Source of the DNA: Nymphaea colorata
Lineage: Eukaryota > Streptophyta > Magnoliopsida > Nymphaeales > Nymphaeaceae
Length of the DNA stretch: 64,000 bases
Assembly (NCBI RefSeq): GCF_008831285.2
Contig: NC_045139.1
Location: 16,722,354 to 16,786,353 of the forward strand
Reading direction: 5' to 3'
Below are positions 20,718-33,208 of the stretch, piece after piece (the first letter of the stretch is position 1; each line of letters starts with the position of its first letter). Made by a program: the position numbers and the translations under genes. Below the pieces are notes generated by a model that worked only from the letters and a program-made list of their open reading frames with translations, did no database searches and had not been told where the DNA came from.

Positions 20718-23618
20718 ATCACATATAACTCCAGGACCCCTTGTAGTTGTAGTTTTTAGCAAAACGAGCACTACAAAAAATAAAAAAAAAATCACTTGAA
20801 TATGCACTAATAAAACTATTGTTTCATGTTCAAGTTTTTATGAATGTTACTCTTTTAATTAGATTGCTTGCGACATGCATAACACTCGAATCAAATGATG
20901 TACCGTAAAACCACCAGATTCTGAATGCAACTCTAAAGATAATGGGCGCTGGAGGTTTCTCAATAAGAGCGAGATCCCTGCTTGGGAGAACTAGAAAATC
21001 AAAGCCCGAATTTGAGATTAAAAATAAAAAAAGTGGTCTGGAAACGAATACTTCTTTTTATTTAATTTTAATTTTTTGTTTTGCTGGCAAGCCGCCCAGC
21101 CCAAGGTCGGTGTGATTGGAGAAAAGACTCCGGCCGTTTATGATTGCACGACCTAACCTTCCAGCTATCACATCTCATTTCTCTTACTACGTTAAAATTA
21201 TTTTGCCGCGAATAGCAAAGGTGAAAATCATGTTATTTTCATTTGTCCTTGTAATAAAAGTCGTTTTAAGCAAATTCTTAACACGACGATATTTTGGCGA
21301 CTACTAATTGATAGAGCGAGATGTGCTTATAAATTTAAATGCAGCTCAAGTTGATCCTGTAAGAAATCTTATTTTCTTTTATTACCAAAGTATCAGTCCA
21401 ATAAGAGTCATTGTTTTTTACGGTTAAAAAAGGAAAATTGAACATAAAGAATTATTAACTTAATATATATTCTTTACCAAATCACTCTTTAATCATATTT
21501 CAGAACGTATGGTTGCACCAAAAAAGTGCCTTCTCAGCATGCACTTGATTTAAGTAGCTCAATTTTGGTCCTATATATATATATATAAAAGTTGATGATG
21601 ATTTCGGCTATTGAGAGTCACCAATGCTTATTTGTGAATATCTGATCCATTAAAATGAATGATTGAGAGAAAAACAATGAAAAAAAAAGTACTAAGTACC
21701 ACATGTCAATTAAGAAGGAGCCATTCTAAGAATATATTAATCATAAAAAAGCTGAAACCAGAAGCGACCAAGAGTACCTTATTAAATATGTTAGTTGGTC
21801 ATTTGTTAATATGTAAGTATAATGGTAGTTTATTCGCACGTCATTTTCTTTAATAAATATATAATATATATGCGAGTGAGGACCAAAATGTTGGAATAAA
21901 ATTTACCCCCCGAAAGGTTAGTGAAAGAAATGGGAAGACAACACTCACAAAGTCTGCCAGAGATCGATCAGTTGACGCAGGACAATTCGTTTTGGATATT
22001 AGCTGATGGATCCAACACAGCTCCTTCCAGTTCAAGCAAACAGGATAAATTAATTTCTAGATATTTGACGTAGGAACGGGAATATTATGCAGCATCTTTT
22101 AGTGCCAAATTATGTTCGTGACTCCAATTATGTGATACAATAACTTATTACAGTTCTCTCTCTCCCTCTTGGTTTTTTTTTTTTTTTTTTGAGTTATTTT
22201 GCTATATGAATTTTATTATAGAAGTGAGAATTTAGTAGTTTCCTTCTCATCCATTAAAAATATGCACTGAGCATGTCCTTAAAAGAATCTTAGACAAATA
22301 AACAATTTAACAGTTTTCATTAAAACATTAGAAAAATGAACTTATATGATTTTTTCACCAAGATCCACTTGATGGTACTTCCAATTGAGCAGGAACCCGG
22401 CTTTTTTTTTTCCTTAAATAATCAATGGATTAAATAATTTTCTCTAACAATTAAACTTTTAAATAACATAAACAGTATATCTTAATTAATGAAACATATC
22501 TAAAGATTGTGCTCAATAAAATCCTAATAACATAAATGGTTTTTTTTTAATCTAATGCCCAAAACCGTTGCAAAGTTAGATTAAGATTTTTCAAGGCATT
22601 TAGCAGCGGTTTTTCGGATTTTCAGCGACAATTTTTTTTTTTTTAAATCCATTTCAATTTTTCGATTTACTAAGTTGTTGATAAGATAATATCAGGTAGA
22701 CAAAAAAAAATTGGTACCTTTCAATTTCTTTTTTCCTGTTTTTTGAAGCTTTGGCAACTATGAATTCAATGCCCAAGATTCTATTGTCTTTGTTTATTAT
22801 TCCACTTGCTATAGGGTTTAGGGCTGAGGGTTTTAGGCTCGAAGTTTTATGCCGCAAACAGGGACTAAGAAAGTTTTTCATAAATAGGATTTCCTCCAAA
22901 AAAGTGAAGTCAAGTTGGGCACTGCAATCTAAGCACAACATGTTGTCTAAAAGTCTCATGTTAATCCAACTCTAGTTGGATGCAATTTTTTTCATTTTAG
23001 AATTCTCCGGCCCATCCGTCCCCGCAGCTAAAACGTAAGTTGTGGTGAAGCTAGAAATTTTTGGTTGATTAAAACTATAATAACTAAAATTTAGATCCTC
23101 GAGAAAAAAAAAGTATAATTGAAAAGCACCAACAAGCAATAAACTAAATTACGTGAAAGCTCCTATATGTAAATAAACTAAATTGTGTGGGTCTGCATGG
23201 GCAATTGCCCTTTGTAATTCAAATGAAAGCTTGTGACACGCCATAGTCTCCTCAAAATTTTGAAAAATCTAATACCTATTAAAAATTTTTTAGAAATTTT
23301 ATTTTGACCCATGTAAAAGTTTTGGAAAATAGTCTTTTGTAATGGTCATTCCTTGGACCATTCAATCTGGTCTCCTTTCAAGGGATTTGGCTCCGCCCCA
23401 ACTTACAAGTTCTTCTTTTTTACAAAAGACTGGATGAAAGTGATGTTCATGCTTAAAAAACCGGAGACTGGTCAGAAAAAAAAAATCACTATTTTCCGAT
23501 GTGAAGTTTAGGTTCTTGAAGGATTTAAAAATTGTATTCTGCACCTTTCCGGTTATAGAATCTTATCGATACATTAAAGAATGCTTTTTAGATCATCTTT
23601 TGGGCTTTAAAGCATTGA

Positions 23619-23621
<3 letters not shown>

Positions 23622-23657
<36 letters not shown>
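23622..23657. repeat. (TA)n microsatellite
   Basis: An uninterrupted TA dinucleotide run of about 18 units in intergenic DNA. Confidence 0.95.
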
Positions 23658-23661
<4 letters not shown>

Positions 23662-23789
23662 AAGAGAACTTGTCTCGGATCGGTAACATGGTATATATAA
23701 AATGGTCTGAAAAATTAGGTAATGGCAGGTCAAAATTGATCGGTTATATGTATAATGTATTTATTTATTTGGCACTAAAGAAAAGGGGC

Positions 23790-23908
23790 ATAATAGTCCA
23801 AAATAAGACAGTTCTGCAGGTTTAAGTAAGCAATTAATCTATTTATTTATTTATTTGCGACATAATAGTCCAAAATGGGACGGTTCTGCAGGTTTAAATA
23901 AGCAATTA
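23790..23908. repeat. Short tandem duplication (two units of about 48 bp)
   Basis: CATAATAGTCCAAAAT...GTTCTGCAGGTTTAA.TAAGCAATTAA occurs at 23790-23837 and again at 23861-23908, separated by a TTTA-rich linker. Confidence 0.85.
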
Positions 23909-26900
23909 AAATGCCAAATGTCACAGTTTTATCTCATGTAGCAACTAATCTACATTGGATTCTCATACATTCTGAGATTGTCTCCTCTAATTAATCCACA
24001 GCCGGTGATGTTCGTACATTGGCTGGTAGCTCCTAATTCAAATCATTTTTACATCAAACAGGTGGATAACAAAAAATACTAAAGTGGTTTTGTTTTTTAA
24101 TTTTTTTTTTCTAAGTGCATCCCCTAAGGGACCAAGAACAGCAAATATATGCGCATGGGGGTGATATTAATGTTGAATTAGTGTTTTTTTCTTTCTTTTT
24201 TTATTTGTTTATTATTTTTTAATAAATCACACGTGTCGCGACACTTAATGGCTTGCACAAAATTACAAAGTTCTATATTTGGTCATGTTTATCCGGTAAG
24301 CAAGAAGAATATCCCACCGCCCAAATGAGAGCTCAGCCCCTCCAACCCCATGGTCCAAGGCGGTGCTGGCGTCATGTGGGGCTCGTAATACATGTTAGTT
24401 CTGCTTTCAGTGCATTGAGGTAGATCCTTCAACATGCATATAATACCTACTTTTGCGGCACATAAAGTTGATGCATTAAAAGCTAAAAACAGATACTAAC
24501 CGCCTCTCAACGTCTGCTTCATCCATTGTACTAACCTGACTGGAATCCACAAAAAAAAAAAAAAAAAAAGTTAACCATGTCACTTATGTTGATCAGGTTT
24601 CTTTTCAACGTTAAATATATAGAAAGAAGCATTGCGAATAGAAATTGCATATAAGGGGTTGAAAGTAACTTGGATCCTGGCTTCGGTAGACATGACAAAT
24701 TGACAATCAAAGCTACTCTTTTATCCCTCCGTCTGCATAGAATACTTAAAAAAAATCAGTGAACAGGACAGAACGAGCAGTTAATTTATTATCTTTATGG
24801 AAGATTTAGTTATTCAAGTTGTTAATATTAAAAAGAAAAAAATCTGCCCGTGTGATTTGAAAAACACAATGTCGCTTATCACGTGGAAAATTTCCTGTTT
24901 TTCTATGACTTATACACTGACAGTTCACATATTTTTCTTGTGAAAATTTCAGAGAAAGTTTGTCGCTTGTCATTAGAGAGTGTACTTTTTCATGTCCAAC
25001 TTATTTCCTCCCACCATTGGCTCACTTGCATATCCGTTTCACTGTAGAAATTCTCTCTCTTACCTCTCTCTGAAATTACAGGGCACGGCCTATGGTGTTT
25101 GCCCAAGTGAAATACTCGGTCTTTATATTAAAGTTTCAATATTACAACGAAGGCAACAATAACAAAACAGAATTATAATGCATGCCTTTCACATCTTGAA
25201 ATGCTAAAAACAAAGCAATTTAATAATTCTTTTCGATGTCATGTCCCACCCTCCAAAAAATCTTTAAATAGGCACTAGGATTGTTGTTTGGAATTTTTCA
25301 TGCAGCAAAAGTAACATTAATCTCTAAAATCCAAACGACACCCTTCTTGTTAAACTCTAGAACTGTACTGGGGATCAAATTTGCACTCATCTATCTAAAC
25401 CATTGTCTTCTTCTGCACATTTTGTCCTTTGTCAACGTCTAAAACTGATTGTCAACGTCGAAAACTGATTAAGGTCGCCTTGCAAATTCAAAGTAAACTG
25501 TACAGTATGCTGACATAGTTTGCAGGGGTCTGCACAACCCAAAAAACAAATAAATCAAATCCAGGACAGTCATTGTGAGGACAGGATGTTAGTCACATTC
25601 ATTCCTCCAATTCTAATCTAGAAACAGTCATTGTGAGGACATGATGTTAGTTTAACTTTACCTGGTGCAAAAGTGGAGTTACATGATGAGCGTTCTATTA
25701 ACCAGCCTTTTCACACCGACTTTCTGCTCGTGCAGACAATATGAGGACGATTTTGAGGTTACATATATGCAACACTAAAAGTGGAGTTTGCGTTAATTGG
25801 GTGTCAAGTCTCCAATTAGTGAAACCTGCCAGAGCTAAAGTTTGTAACACCAGAATTACAGGTCTCAATCTAGAGCTAAAATTAAGTAAATCAGCATGAC
25901 TTAACACATTTGGAGGAAATGAGAAGGTACTTAAATCCATCAATCAAATGAGATGCCTTAGGCGCGCTGTCCTTTGGCATAAAGCAAAAGAAGTTAAAGA
26001 GATCATCAAGGAGAGTGAAAAGCGGGGCACTCAAGTTCTACATCATGGAACAATTCAAGCAGGATATGATAAACATGCACCTCCAATGCCATCACACAAC
26101 AATAAAAAGGAAAAATTGGTGGTTTTCCTCCGACATCATAGGGGTTTTCTGTTATCAGAAAACACATGTTTGAGAAAGCCCTTGAGCAACAAACCGTTAC
26201 ACAGGGTTGAAGGCTTGAAGCAGCTAGTGAAATCTTTTACTACTGGACTGCCGCCTCCTCTAAGCAAATAGAAAGTGTTTTCCATGCTTTTTTGCGTGCA
26301 AGCCAGTGTGAGTTTCAGACTTTTGGGAGCAAAAACATGAACCCACCGGCTATTTCCTGAAGCAATATTGGTTTCAACCACATGGGCAAGAAACTTTACA
26401 CACTCAAATTTGAAAGGAAGTTCAGCAAGGCAAATTTATGATCCTTTTACGATAATTATGTTCACTGTTTCTCATGCATATGTAACATGGCAAAATCATC
26501 AAAGGACATCGTGTCTGTGTGCATGTGCGTGTGCAAGAGAGATCGAGCGAGAGAGCGAGAGATAGAAAGAGAACCAGTTACAGTTGCTCTGATGACTAGT
26601 TTAATTGTGGAATGACTATGGAGAGCTTCTCACCTGCTCCCACAAGCTGACAGAAAGCAGCACATGGGTCAGATATTTCCTTTCCTTTTGGGGTGCGTGT
26701 GCATGTGGGTAAAAAGAAGCAAGTTAATTGTTCTGGCTGCTCATAAGAGAGCTCTCCTCGCAGTTTGTCCCGAAATATGATCAGATATTTGTACATTCTA
26801 CTCCAGTATTCATCATAGAGATCATCATTGCAATAACATTTCATCAAAAAGTACAATAAAAAATACACAGGAGAATATTTAGAAGCAAGTTTTACACTTT

Positions 26901-26985
26901 TTATCATCCATCTTATGCACGTTCATGCACAAAATTCTGTGATTTAAATTTTAAAGAAATGTAAACATATGAAAGCAAACATACC

Positions 26986-27234
26986 GTCTTCGCAAGATAT
27001 ATTAAGCCATAGCAGATTCTATACAGCTTTAAGTTGATTATGAGCTTCACAATTCTTGACAGAAGCCATGTTTTGCCACTCTAATACTTTGCCATAGTAT
27101 TAAACTACTAGCTTCGTAAGACTTATTAAACCTCAGTAGACTCTATACATCTGGATGATGATTAGGAGTTTCATGTTTCTTTCAAACAGAAGCTGTTTTT
27201 GCCACTCTATTAGCTTGCCATATTATTAGACAAC
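26986..27234. repeat. Diverged tandem repeat (two units of about 124 bp)
   Basis: Copies at 26986-27108 and 27110-27234 share GTCTTCGCAAGA/GCTTCGTAAGA, ATTAA.CC, GA.TCTATACA, AGAAGC, TTTTGCCACTCTA and TTGCCATA.TATTA in the same order. Confidence 0.75.
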
Positions 27235-28773
27235 TGAGTCAACCTTGCACTGGTTAATGAATAAGCAAAAGAAATAACTAGCAACAAAGCACATGACCAC
27301 TTATCAGTCTCATAAAACACCAAAGCAGTGTTAAAGCCAAAAGCAATATCAGTGCCAAAAGATCAACCCAAGCATCAAAACAAGATAGATGAATGAAGAG
27401 TGCATGACCATGGGGATCCCATCCTATGTTCAGTAGGCCTAAAACAATCACCAGCAAAAAAATAACATCCAATGCACCTCTATAAGCACCAGCATGTAGC
27501 CAGGGGGCTTCCAGCCTTTGTTTGAGACAGGTAGGTGCATGCCATGTTTCAAACATGGGATGGTCCTGACTCCTTTTAACCAAGGAAAATTAGGTGACTG
27601 CCTAGCGACATGTGCACCTCTTGACAAGCTTTTGGAACTAGTCTTGGTAAATGCATAAACATGATGTTATAGAACAACTTTGTCACCCTCAAAATATTAC
27701 AACAGAACCAGAAATCACTTCCAGCACAAAGCAAACTTGATGTGAAATCAAAATACTTGAGCATCAGATGGATGTTTACCAATGCAACCACTAATCAACA
27801 TCCAGTTATGCCACACATTAAAGGACCTTGACTTATAGCAACACTCACTATAAGGAGTAACGAGCGGATTAAAATTCAAACGAACCACCCAAAAGTATCT
27901 ACACGAACCAAACAACTACAGGATAAAACACTTCAATTATAAAATCATGAACGTTAAGAGGACCGGCAGCTAATAAACAATCACCACAATCCTGCTTAAT
28001 TTACAGAAGTAAAATTGAAGTTCCAAACCAAAATCGACCATGTATAGAGTTGAACAAGGATTCTGGATTTTAGTTCCACTAATTTTTCTTATAGAAACGA
28101 CAATGTTCAGGAATAAGCAGCCATGGGACAAACAAGAAAGTCGTACGATCCGAATTGTCCCCAAAATAAAACTCTGTACGCGGGTACAACAAATAGACCA
28201 TCACGAGAACTTCTAGACCATAACACAACAGGTAAATAGCAATTACACTATCAATTCAACTACAACCACGCAGTTTTTTTTAGCCAAAAATAACCAAAAC
28301 TACGAACCAAGTAACGAGCTCGAAGACAAACATCAACAGAAACACCCAAATGAACGAACAGGTGAAATTCCATACATCATAAAAAGGGGATGAAATGAAC
28401 CAAGAACTTCAGAACTAAAGCGATGGATGACAGAGGAGTCGGTGCAAAAATCAACAAAACCTAGTAAGAAGAAAGATTCTTCAACAAATCACTAACCAAT
28501 GAAACACCCCACAGAAGCAATAATATAAATGAAATTCAACCCAGACCGACGGTTCCAAACAGATAACAAGAAATCATACAGAAACCCACAAGTCACATAT
28601 AACTGCAATCCATTGGACAGGACGCAGACGATACAGGGTTAAAGCGGAGAACTTAGTCCGTTCCACAATTGATAGACAAAGCGTCATATATAGATTATAA
28701 GGGGACATGATGAGCGGTACCCCACAAGATAAGATGCCCCATAGTCCAACGTACAACTCGTGGAACCCTAACC

Positions 28774-29376
28774 CTAATTTCCCTCGTACCCTTCCTTCGG
28801 CTTCACTGGCTCCGGAATCGACGGGATCTTGATGTACTCCTCGTGCCCGGAAAATTCGTCGTCCTGGGAGTGGAAATCGCACCCATTGTTGAAGAGGGAC
28901 CAGACAAGGTACATGGTAGACGCGGTGAGGGCGCCACAGGCGACGCCAAAGAGCAAAGAAACCACCACAGTGAGGATATCCCTGGCGCGGGCATGCAGCG
29001 AGCTCCTCATGTCGACGGGATCGGCCGCCACAGAAATGGCGGGCTTGGAGGGGACAACAAATTCCCGCTCGGTGGTTGTCACCAAGGGGAAGAAATCGGC
29101 GGGACGGGTGAGGCCAAGGCGGGAGAAATCGGACCGAATTAGGGAGAATTCAGATGATCCGTCGTCGAATCGGATGGTGGGCAAGAGAAGTTCAGACGGG
29201 TTGAACGTGTCGAGGGTTTTCAAGGAGTCCTTGGGGGAGGAGAACGAGTAGGAATAGGAAATGAGGAAGGTCCTGCAAGGGTGGAAGTGAGCGCCAGGCC
29301 TCGCCTGAACTCCCATGAGGGAGCTCATCAACGAGACGAGCAGGATAACTTGAAGAAGGAGATTGCCGGCAGCCAT
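28774..29376 (-). CDS. Predicted membrane protein of unknown function (200 aa)
   Basis: Single exon. The ATG at 29376 is chosen because a signal-peptide-like stretch follows at once (MAAGNLLLQVILLVSLMSS, residues 1-19, then small residues). The open frame upstream of it runs through a CT-rich 5' leader and looks non-coding. One strong transmembrane segment lies near residues 133-162 (ILTVVVSLLFGVACGAL). The tail after it is acidic, then Pro/Lys-rich (EYIKIPSIPEPVKPKE). The likely form is a secretory-pathway protein with a luminal or extracellular N-terminal part and a short cytosolic tail. It resembles small uncharacterised plant membrane proteins, but I cannot name the family. Confidence 0.75.
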   Translation of the reverse strand: MAAGNLLLQVILLVSLMSSLMGVQARPGAHFHPCRTFLISYSYSFSSPKDSLKTLDTFNPSELLLPTIRFDDGSSEFSLIRSDFSRLGLTRPADFFPLVTTTEREFVVPSKPAISVAADPVDMRSSLHARARDILTVVVSLLFGVACGALTASTMYLVWSLFNNGCDFHSQDDEFSGHEEYIKIPSIPEPVKPKEGYEGN

Positions 29377-29394
29377 GGACGTTGCAGTCAGGGA

Positions 29395-29420
29395 GAGAGA
29401 GAGAGAGAGAGCGAGAGAGT
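29395..29420 (+). repeat. (GA)n run in the 5' leader of the membrane-protein gene
   Basis: A GA/CT repeat lies about 20 bp upstream of the ATG at 29376. As transcribed from the minus strand it is CT-rich, which is common in plant 5' UTRs. Confidence 0.8.
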
Positions 29421-29774
29421 TGAAAAACGGAAGACGGGGCTGATGGTTTACTTTATTTAACCAAGGCTCTGGGAAATGGAAACTTTCAATTAGGCCCCTA
29501 ATATTTATCTTAAAATAAAATTGGCGCCATACCAATTTCTTTACCTTATAAGCACATTTGACGTTAAGCAAACACTTGCATGATTTTAATACGAGTCTTT
29601 CAAATTCAGAAGGATTTGCTTGCATGCAAAAAGAAGGCTTGATTCTTGGTTCAAAGTCTTCAAAATGAAAGTAAGTTTAGAGATCAAACATACTCACATT
29701 TTCATCAAGCCTCAAGCCAATAGATTTTTTTTCTTTTGACAATTTTTTTAAGATCCAAAAATAAAAATGAAAAA

Positions 29775-29940
29775 AAAACAAGTGAAAGGGGAGAGAAAAT
29801 ATGAAAAAGGCAGTTGGTATAAGAAAAGATGAACAAGCATATGATTAATAAAATTGTGATTGGCCTCTCCAAAAACATGAGATTTGCTATTACATTTCTC
29901 TAGATGGCAAACATGTGAATGTGATTGAGAAAACAGGTGC
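29775..29940. repeat. Dispersed repeat, copy 1
   Basis: Matches 35755-35932 over about 165 bp with many changes. Shared landmarks are AACAAGTGAAA, GAAAA.GGCAGTT, GATGAACAAG/CATGAACAAG, TTTGCTATTACA, TAGAT.GCAAA and AAGAAAACAG. Identity not known; it is probably an old transposon fragment. Confidence 0.6.
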
Positions 29941-30960
29941 ACGTCCAGTAGCATAAAGATGAAAAATAAATGAAAGAAGTAGGAATATGAATAGGGGATA
30001 TCAATGAATACCAATTTGATTTTGAATTTTATTTCAGTCAAATTAAAAAAAAAAAAATCACTATGCAGGTTCATAACTGATTAGGTTCGGAGTCCAATGT
30101 CTGACTGAGAGTTGAGATAGTTCATGCTTGATTATGTACTAAGACTGGATATTTTGGTGGTGCATTTGAATCAATTTTCAAATTCAAATCAGAATTCGAA
30201 TCTAATTATGTAAGATCTAATTTAGTCCAATTGGGTATGAATTATATCCAATTTGAACCCAAACTCATAGCATCCATAGGTAAATTATATCCAAGTTTTT
30301 TTTTTTTTAAGAATCGGAGATGTAGGCTGAATCCCTCATCCAAGTTTAAATGCATAATTTTTTACATATAATGTGGATTTAAGATCCATTTTACTAAAAT
30401 GAAACTGAGGATCACCTTTTGACGTAACCTAGAATTTAACATATGAAGCTATCAAAGACAACTTTAATATCCGCTTGTATTGATTTTTATACAATTCAAA
30501 ATAATGTAAACTATTTTAAATTGATTAAAGAAATTGAAGAAGTGGAAGCCTAAGAGCGTCGCATGAACAGCTGGCGGTAAGACTGGCTTTTAATATTAGA
30601 ATATTAGAGGCAGAAAAAAAAATTGACCATGGGTTTGACAAAAATTAGGGCGATTTTTAGAATTAGAGCAAAAATACTGGACCAATTCGGAAAAAGGTTG
30701 CCGCAATCTCCGCTTAGTAGAAGCTCCTTCCGCACCATCGCCTAAATTAGAGGCTCGTGAATTTCGTATTATATGGGAAATTCTGCAATTATTTTTACTT
30801 GAATCAACTTCCCCATCGAGAAGCCAACAGATGTCCCTGATGTTCGTCATTTGGCTGACTCTCTGACTTGGAGCTTCAAAGCCCTTCCTGTGGCGTCCAA
30901 GGATGAGTTTCGATATCTGAATATCGTATATTTGGTATTTCAATTAGTCTTGGATCTAAC

Positions 30961-31190
30961 CCCAAAGGGGTTGTAGCGCACTGGCACAGGGAAGTGTTCT
31001 GTCCATTAAAAGCTAGGGATGGAGTCCTTAAAAGCTAGGGATCGAGTCCTTAGGCGTCATTTGATCGCTCCAAAGCTGCTTAGTTATTGGCTCGTAAAAG
31101 GGCCTGAAACAAGCTTGGTAATCCAGGAAGGAAGGCACCCCGGAGCCTGTGGCCTCTGTCTCACCCTAAAAAAAAAAGAAAAAAAAAATA
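30961..31190 (+). mobile_element. SINE-like element (tRNA-derived type)
   Basis: GTTGTAGCGCACTGGCA (about 30970) resembles a pol III A box and GGGATCGAGTCC (about 31039) a B box. A 22-bp unit containing the B-box-like sequence is duplicated (TAAAAGCTAGGGAT.GAGTCC). The block ends CTCACCCT followed by an A-rich tail at about 31167-31190. No clear target-site duplication was found. Confidence 0.5.
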
Positions 31191-32090
31191 TAAGACTCAT
31201 GATTTGAGAATGATACAGCAACAAAATTTAATCAAGTAGTATGTTTGAAGTTTAAGCTTTGCAATATGTTTCCCCTAAACAAACATTAAAAAAATTCATT
31301 TTCAAAGGCATCAGGGTTTTCCAACGCATTATTTGGCTTCTCTCAAAGACTTCGAATCATCCAGTCTCTGCACATGGGTAGAACAAATGTTGAAAAACAA
31401 TGCTGACTGATAACTACTAGGAATTTTTAGTGATTTTAAATGTTTTAAAGGAGTGTTTGGTAGAGAATATAAAAAATTCCAACGCGTGAGAAATACATTT
31501 TATTTAGTTGATCTAAATACAATACATTTACATTTCAAGACCAACAAGTTGACCCTTTTGAACATATCTATAATTTCAGATTTGGGAAAGAAAATAAACT
31601 GAACCCGATGAAGAGAGAAAAAAAAAAAAAGACATAAACCGGTGGCATTAAGAAAAATTCCATCCAATTAGAAACAGACGCGTTTTAGGCTATCATCTAG
31701 GCGTCTAATTATTCAACCCGATTGATTACTTAAAACTATAGAAACAGACCCAATTTCTTTAATCGAATATCCAACCAACAATTAAGGACCCAAGTAATTC
31801 TCAACAAATATGGTAGCTACATATATATATAATTCTACCCTTCAATAAGAATTAGCTCCACCACTACTAATTTCATTTTCTATCATTAAATTTCATAGTT
31901 TTATCCAATAACCTGCGCTATGAATGTGATTTTTGCATCTAAGCCATTATAAATATATAAAAAGAGATAATTCTATACAAACGTAGAGGGAATTTATAAA
32001 GGCGCAAGATCGGCAAACTCAATTTATTGTCTCCCGCCACTCATATATTTTTAAGCACGAAGACCATAGCCGTGGAATATTTTTTCAATA

Positions 32091-32355
32091 GAAACCCTGT
32101 AAAGCAACAGCAAAAAATACATTCACATGGTTCAAAAGAATGTCAATCAAACTACATATGATTAAACTTTCAATGCCCCAGGCTCTAAGACAAAATTCAT
32201 TAACTGAAGATACAGCAAAAAATACATTCAGAAACCCTGTAAAGCAACAGCAAAAAATACATTCACATGGTTCAAAAGAATGTCAATCAAACTACATATG
32301 ATTAAACTTTCAATGCCCCAGGCTCTAAGACAAAATTCATTAACTGAAGATACAG
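32091..32355. repeat. Perfect 125-bp direct repeat downstream of RPL23A copy 1
   Basis: 32091-32215 and 32231-32355 are identical by eye, from GAAACCCTGT to GATACAG, with a 140-bp period. Unit B has only one, interrupted, copy. Confidence 0.9.
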
Positions 32356-32474
32356 GTCCTAGTTAGACTGACTACAGCTCCCGGCATAGATTTTTCGTCC
32401 ATCCGAAACTCCATAATCACAATTTTTTTTTCTGGAAAAAAAGCAAGAAAACAGAGGCAGGCAACTGATCCAAT

Positions 32475-33208
<734 letters not shown>

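Larger units (their letters stand above)
20180..28560. other. Long AT-rich intergenic region
   Basis: No gene is recognised over 8.4 kb on either strand. The open frames present are short and match no family I know. The region holds homopolymer A/T runs, a MITE-like element (20584-20717), a TA microsatellite (23622-23657) and two tandem repeats (23790-23908, 26986-27234). A 20-bp phrase, CAGTCATTGTGAGGACA-GATG, recurs near 25567 and 25627. Confidence 0.55.
29421..32060. other. Intergenic region
   Basis: No gene is seen. It contains the membrane-gene promoter side, one copy of a dispersed repeat (29775-29940) and a SINE-like element (30961-31190). The rest is AT-rich. Confidence 0.55.

Noticed and set aside
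25698..27791. Several 70-110-codon frames on both strands
   Set aside because: No conserved motif, no splice structure and no coding-like continuity. I could not tell them from chance frames in AT-rich DNA.
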